Shown piece by piece: positions 45,441 through 47,370 of a DNA stretch of 47,370 bases. The translations under genes were made by a program, and so were the position numbers. Origin of the DNA: Acidobacteriota bacterium (GTDB lineage Bacteria; Acidobacteriota; Vicinamibacteria; Vicinamibacterales; UBA8438); the NCBI GenBank assembly GCA_011523845.1, contig WTFV01000052.1:1-47370 (forward strand), written 5' to 3'. Below the pieces are notes generated by a model. The model was not told where the DNA came from, searched no databases, and worked only from the letters and a program-made list of their open reading frames with translations. Within the stretch, counting starts at the first letter, position 1. Every line of letters begins with the position of its first letter.

Positions 45441-47370
45441 ATGGACGGTTCGCCGAAGATTCCGGGATGCCGAGTCGAGCGAGGTGGTTGGCGCGGTCTG
45501 CTGACGGGCGTCGTCGCGGGGCTTCTGCTGGCGCTGATCGCCGTCGGCGATGTCCGAACGCAAGAGCGGAACCGAGCACTCGATTTCGACTTCACGCTGG
45601 AGGCAATGTCGGGGGGATCTGGTGGCGGTTTCTGGACCGACGGCACGACGATGTGGAGACGCGAGGGGTCGCCGCTGAGTTCTCTGGTCGCTTACGACAT
45701 GACGACTGGACGCCGGGACCCTGCCAGGAGCATCCCTGCCTCCTTGTTGCGGGGTCTCGGGAACGTCGGGGACCTCTGGTCTGACGGTACTACGATGTGG
45801 GTTCTCGCCGGCGGTGGTGACCTCGATTGGAAGTTGTTTGCCTTCTCAATGGCCACCTGGGAGCGCGATGCGGCCAAGGATGTCGAATTCCAGGACCGGT
45901 TTGATGCAGGGGGCATGTGGTCGGACGGCGCGACGATATGGGTAACCGACCGCTTCGCCGTGCTCGCCTATGATTGGGCGACCGGCCGGCGTGAGCCCGC
46001 CAATGACATCCGGTCCGAGTATTTTCGGGTCCACGATATCTGGTCCGACGGCACGACGATGTGGATAGCCGGCCAGCCGGACCGGTATGAGCCGCAGCAG
46101 CCCAAGGTGCGTGCCTACGACCTCGCGACGGGGCAACGCGTGCCCGCCAGGGAGATCGATACCGGGGAGGTCGTGCCCGGTACCCTCGAATCGGATGGCC
46201 GGACAATGTGGATAGGCGACAGCGAGGACAATCTGTACGCCTATCGCCTCGGCACCGGGAACCGTGAGTTCGCAAAGGACGTCAGTCTATTGAGCAGGCC
46301 TGTGCTCGAACCCGACGGCCTCTGGTCCAACGGCAGGAAGGCGTGGGTGCTGACTGACAACCCGGAGGAGGTTTGGGTCTATGATCTGGCAACCGGGCAC
46401 CGTGATTTTGTCGTCAGGCCGGAACGCGTGCTGGGAAGAAGGCAACTGGTCAGTTACCCCAGCGACATCTGGTCCGACGGCGCGACGATGTGGATTGCGT
46501 ATGTGCAGAGGAGCCTCGACGAAGAACGCCGACTGTACGCGTATGACTTGACGACTGGACGGCGTGACTCGGCCAAGGACGTTGAGCTGGAGCACACGCC
46601 GAGGTACTTTGGGGGCCGAATTATCTCGTCCGATGGTCGGACGCTGTGGGTGACGGGGGCTTCGCCGGTCAGCGAGCAGGAGTACTATGTGTTCGCCTAT
46701 GATTGGCCGAGCGGAAGGCGGGTTCCCGCGAAGGATTTGGAGCTGGACAAGTCGAATGCTAGTACCTGGCTCCAAGATGTGTGGTCCAACGGCACGACGA
46801 TGTGGGTGTTGGATTACCGTGACGGGGTGATGGCCTACGACTTGTCGACCGGAAACCTCGATCCCGACAAGAGCTTCGATCTTCCTCGTGCCGGGCGTAG
46901 TATCTGGTCCGACGGCACGACGATGTGGGTGGCATTCTACGACGACACCACCGTGTATGCCTATGATCTGGCGACCGGGAACCGCAATCCGGCGCGGGAC
47001 CACCCGTCGTTGCTGGGTCCGTTATGGCCTTCCAGGGCTGCCAGTTTGTGGTCGGATGGCGCGACGCTGTGGGTGATGGATGACGCGATATATGCCTTTG
47101 AACTGGCCCGGAACCGGGAGCCGGCCAAGGACCGCTTTTTTCTGAGGGACCGTTTTATTCTGGGTGCGGCGCGGGGGGCTGACGGCCTCTGGTCCAACGA
47201 CGGGCGGACGCTGTGGGCGTTGGACGACGGCAGATTGCGTGCTTATGATCTGGATTCCGATCAAGGGCCGCGGCCGCGAACCCTTCTTCCCAGGGAAACT
47301 CGCCGGTTCGAGCTCCCGGGCGAGGGTGGCGACTTGTGGTCGGACGGTGCAACGATGTGGATCCCGGCGG
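45441..47370 (+). CDS. Large secreted or anchored WSDG-repeat protein, incomplete at right edge
   Basis: An uninterrupted frame of 643 codons from ATG 45441 to the window edge, with no stop. GGGAGG lies 6 bases before ATG. WRGLLTGVVAGLLLALIAVG is a signal or membrane anchor. The rest is about 13 copies of a 40-55-residue unit built on W-S-D-G-(T/A)-T-(M/L)-W-(V/I), then a variable part, then (V/L)-x-A-Y-D-L-x-T-G-x-R-x-(P/S)-A-K-D. Each is a plausible four-strand propeller blade, giving perhaps two propellers. Similar repeats occur in large exported proteins of several phyla. Base composition is lower in GC than the metabolic block. Binding role is inferred; function unknown. Confidence 0.85.
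   Translation, partial: MDGSPKIPGCRVERGGWRGLLTGVVAGLLLALIAVGDVRTQERNRALDFDFTLEAMSGGSGGGFWTDGTTMWRREGSPLSSLVAYDMTTGRRDPARSIPASLLRGLGNVGDLWSDGTTMWVLAGGGDLDWKLFAFSMATWERDAAKDVEFQDRFDAGGMWSDGATIWVTDRFAVLAYDWATGRREPANDIRSEYFRVHDIWSDGTTMWIAGQPDRYEPQQPKVRAYDLATGQRVPAREIDTGEVVPGTLESDGRTMWIGDSEDNLYAYRLGTGNREFAKDVSLLSRPVLEPDGLWSNGRKAWVLTDNPEEVWVYDLATGHRDFVVRPERVLGRRQLVSYPSDIWSDGATMWIAYVQRSLDEERRLYAYDLTTGRRDSAKDVELEHTPRYFGGRIISSDGRTLWVTGASPVSEQEYYVFAYDWPSGRRVPAKDLELDKSNASTWLQDVWSNGTTMWVLDYRDGVMAYDLSTGNLDPDKSFDLPRAGRSIWSDGTTMWVAFYDDTTVYAYDLATGNRNPARDHPSLLGPLWPSRAASLWSDGATLWVMDDAIYAFELARNREPAKDRFFLRDRFILGAARGADGLWSNDGRTLWALDDGRLRAYDLDSDQGPRPRTLLPRETRRFELPGEGGDLWSDGATMWIPA

Noticed and set aside
1..47370. 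CRISPR arrays, tRNA and rRNA genes
   Set aside because: I saw no regularly spaced repeats, no cloverleaf with a T-loop GTTCRA and acceptor pairing, and no rRNA core sequence.

Overview
The window is GC-rich and its gene content best fits a member of the Acidobacteriota, probably Vicinamibacteria-like. Supporting it are two secreted PQQ dehydrogenases, a Tat-exported amidase and FAD oxidoreductase, the C-terminal piece of a MacB/ADOP-type permease, a DUF5916-type fragment, a metalloprotease with a C-terminal H-x-x-E-L-R repeat tail, and a Uma2 gene. The assignment is inference; no rRNA, tRNA or other phylogenetic marker was seen.

Layout. 0-4.4 kb: a small exported/membrane pair, then a P-loop ATPase with a PD-(D/E)XK-like nuclease in a shifted overlapping frame. 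4.4-26.4 kb: a mostly intact catabolic and periplasmic block (broken binding protein/cytochrome c remnant, PQQ dehydrogenase, amidase, nucleoside deaminase, esterase, enolase-like protein, APH-like kinase, 2-hydroxyacid dehydrogenase, secreted metalloprotease, dihaem cytochrome c with a FAD oxidoreductase, Uma2, a beta-propeller lactonase-like protein, a second PQQ dehydrogenase, a serine hydrolase). 26.4-34.1 kb: an accessory patchwork with an ATPase behind a possible RNA switch, a collapsed DNA methyltransferase, transposase and permease scraps, a three-gene secreted operon and several broken genes. 34.1-38.3 kb: an envelope and protein-quality cluster (HtpX, DoxX, Do-like protease, Hsp20). 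38.4-41.7 kb: a Cys-knuckle protein, a MarR regulator with a back-to-back divergent promoter, and a small family of exported proteins sharing a new-looking domain. 41.9-47.4 kb: broken Do-like protease, CBS and VIT1-like genes, a DUF6788/transposase remnant, an RTX scrap, and a long propeller-like repeat protein that runs off the right edge.

Two points cut across the window. Many genes are broken by one-, two- or four-base shifts, most at G/C runs or short tandem repeats, so residual read error must be separated from real decay or slippage. The first 34 bases are an exact inverted copy of the 3' coding end of the DUF6788 gene 44.9 kb away, so the left edge lies in a repeated mobile-type sequence.

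Best candidates for something undescribed are the ATPase/nuclease module, the alternative hairpins over the start of the 26.5 kb ATPase, the MarR-linked exported domain family, the CGAA repeat that alone sets the frame of a secreted protein, and the enolase homologue lacking two active-site residues.
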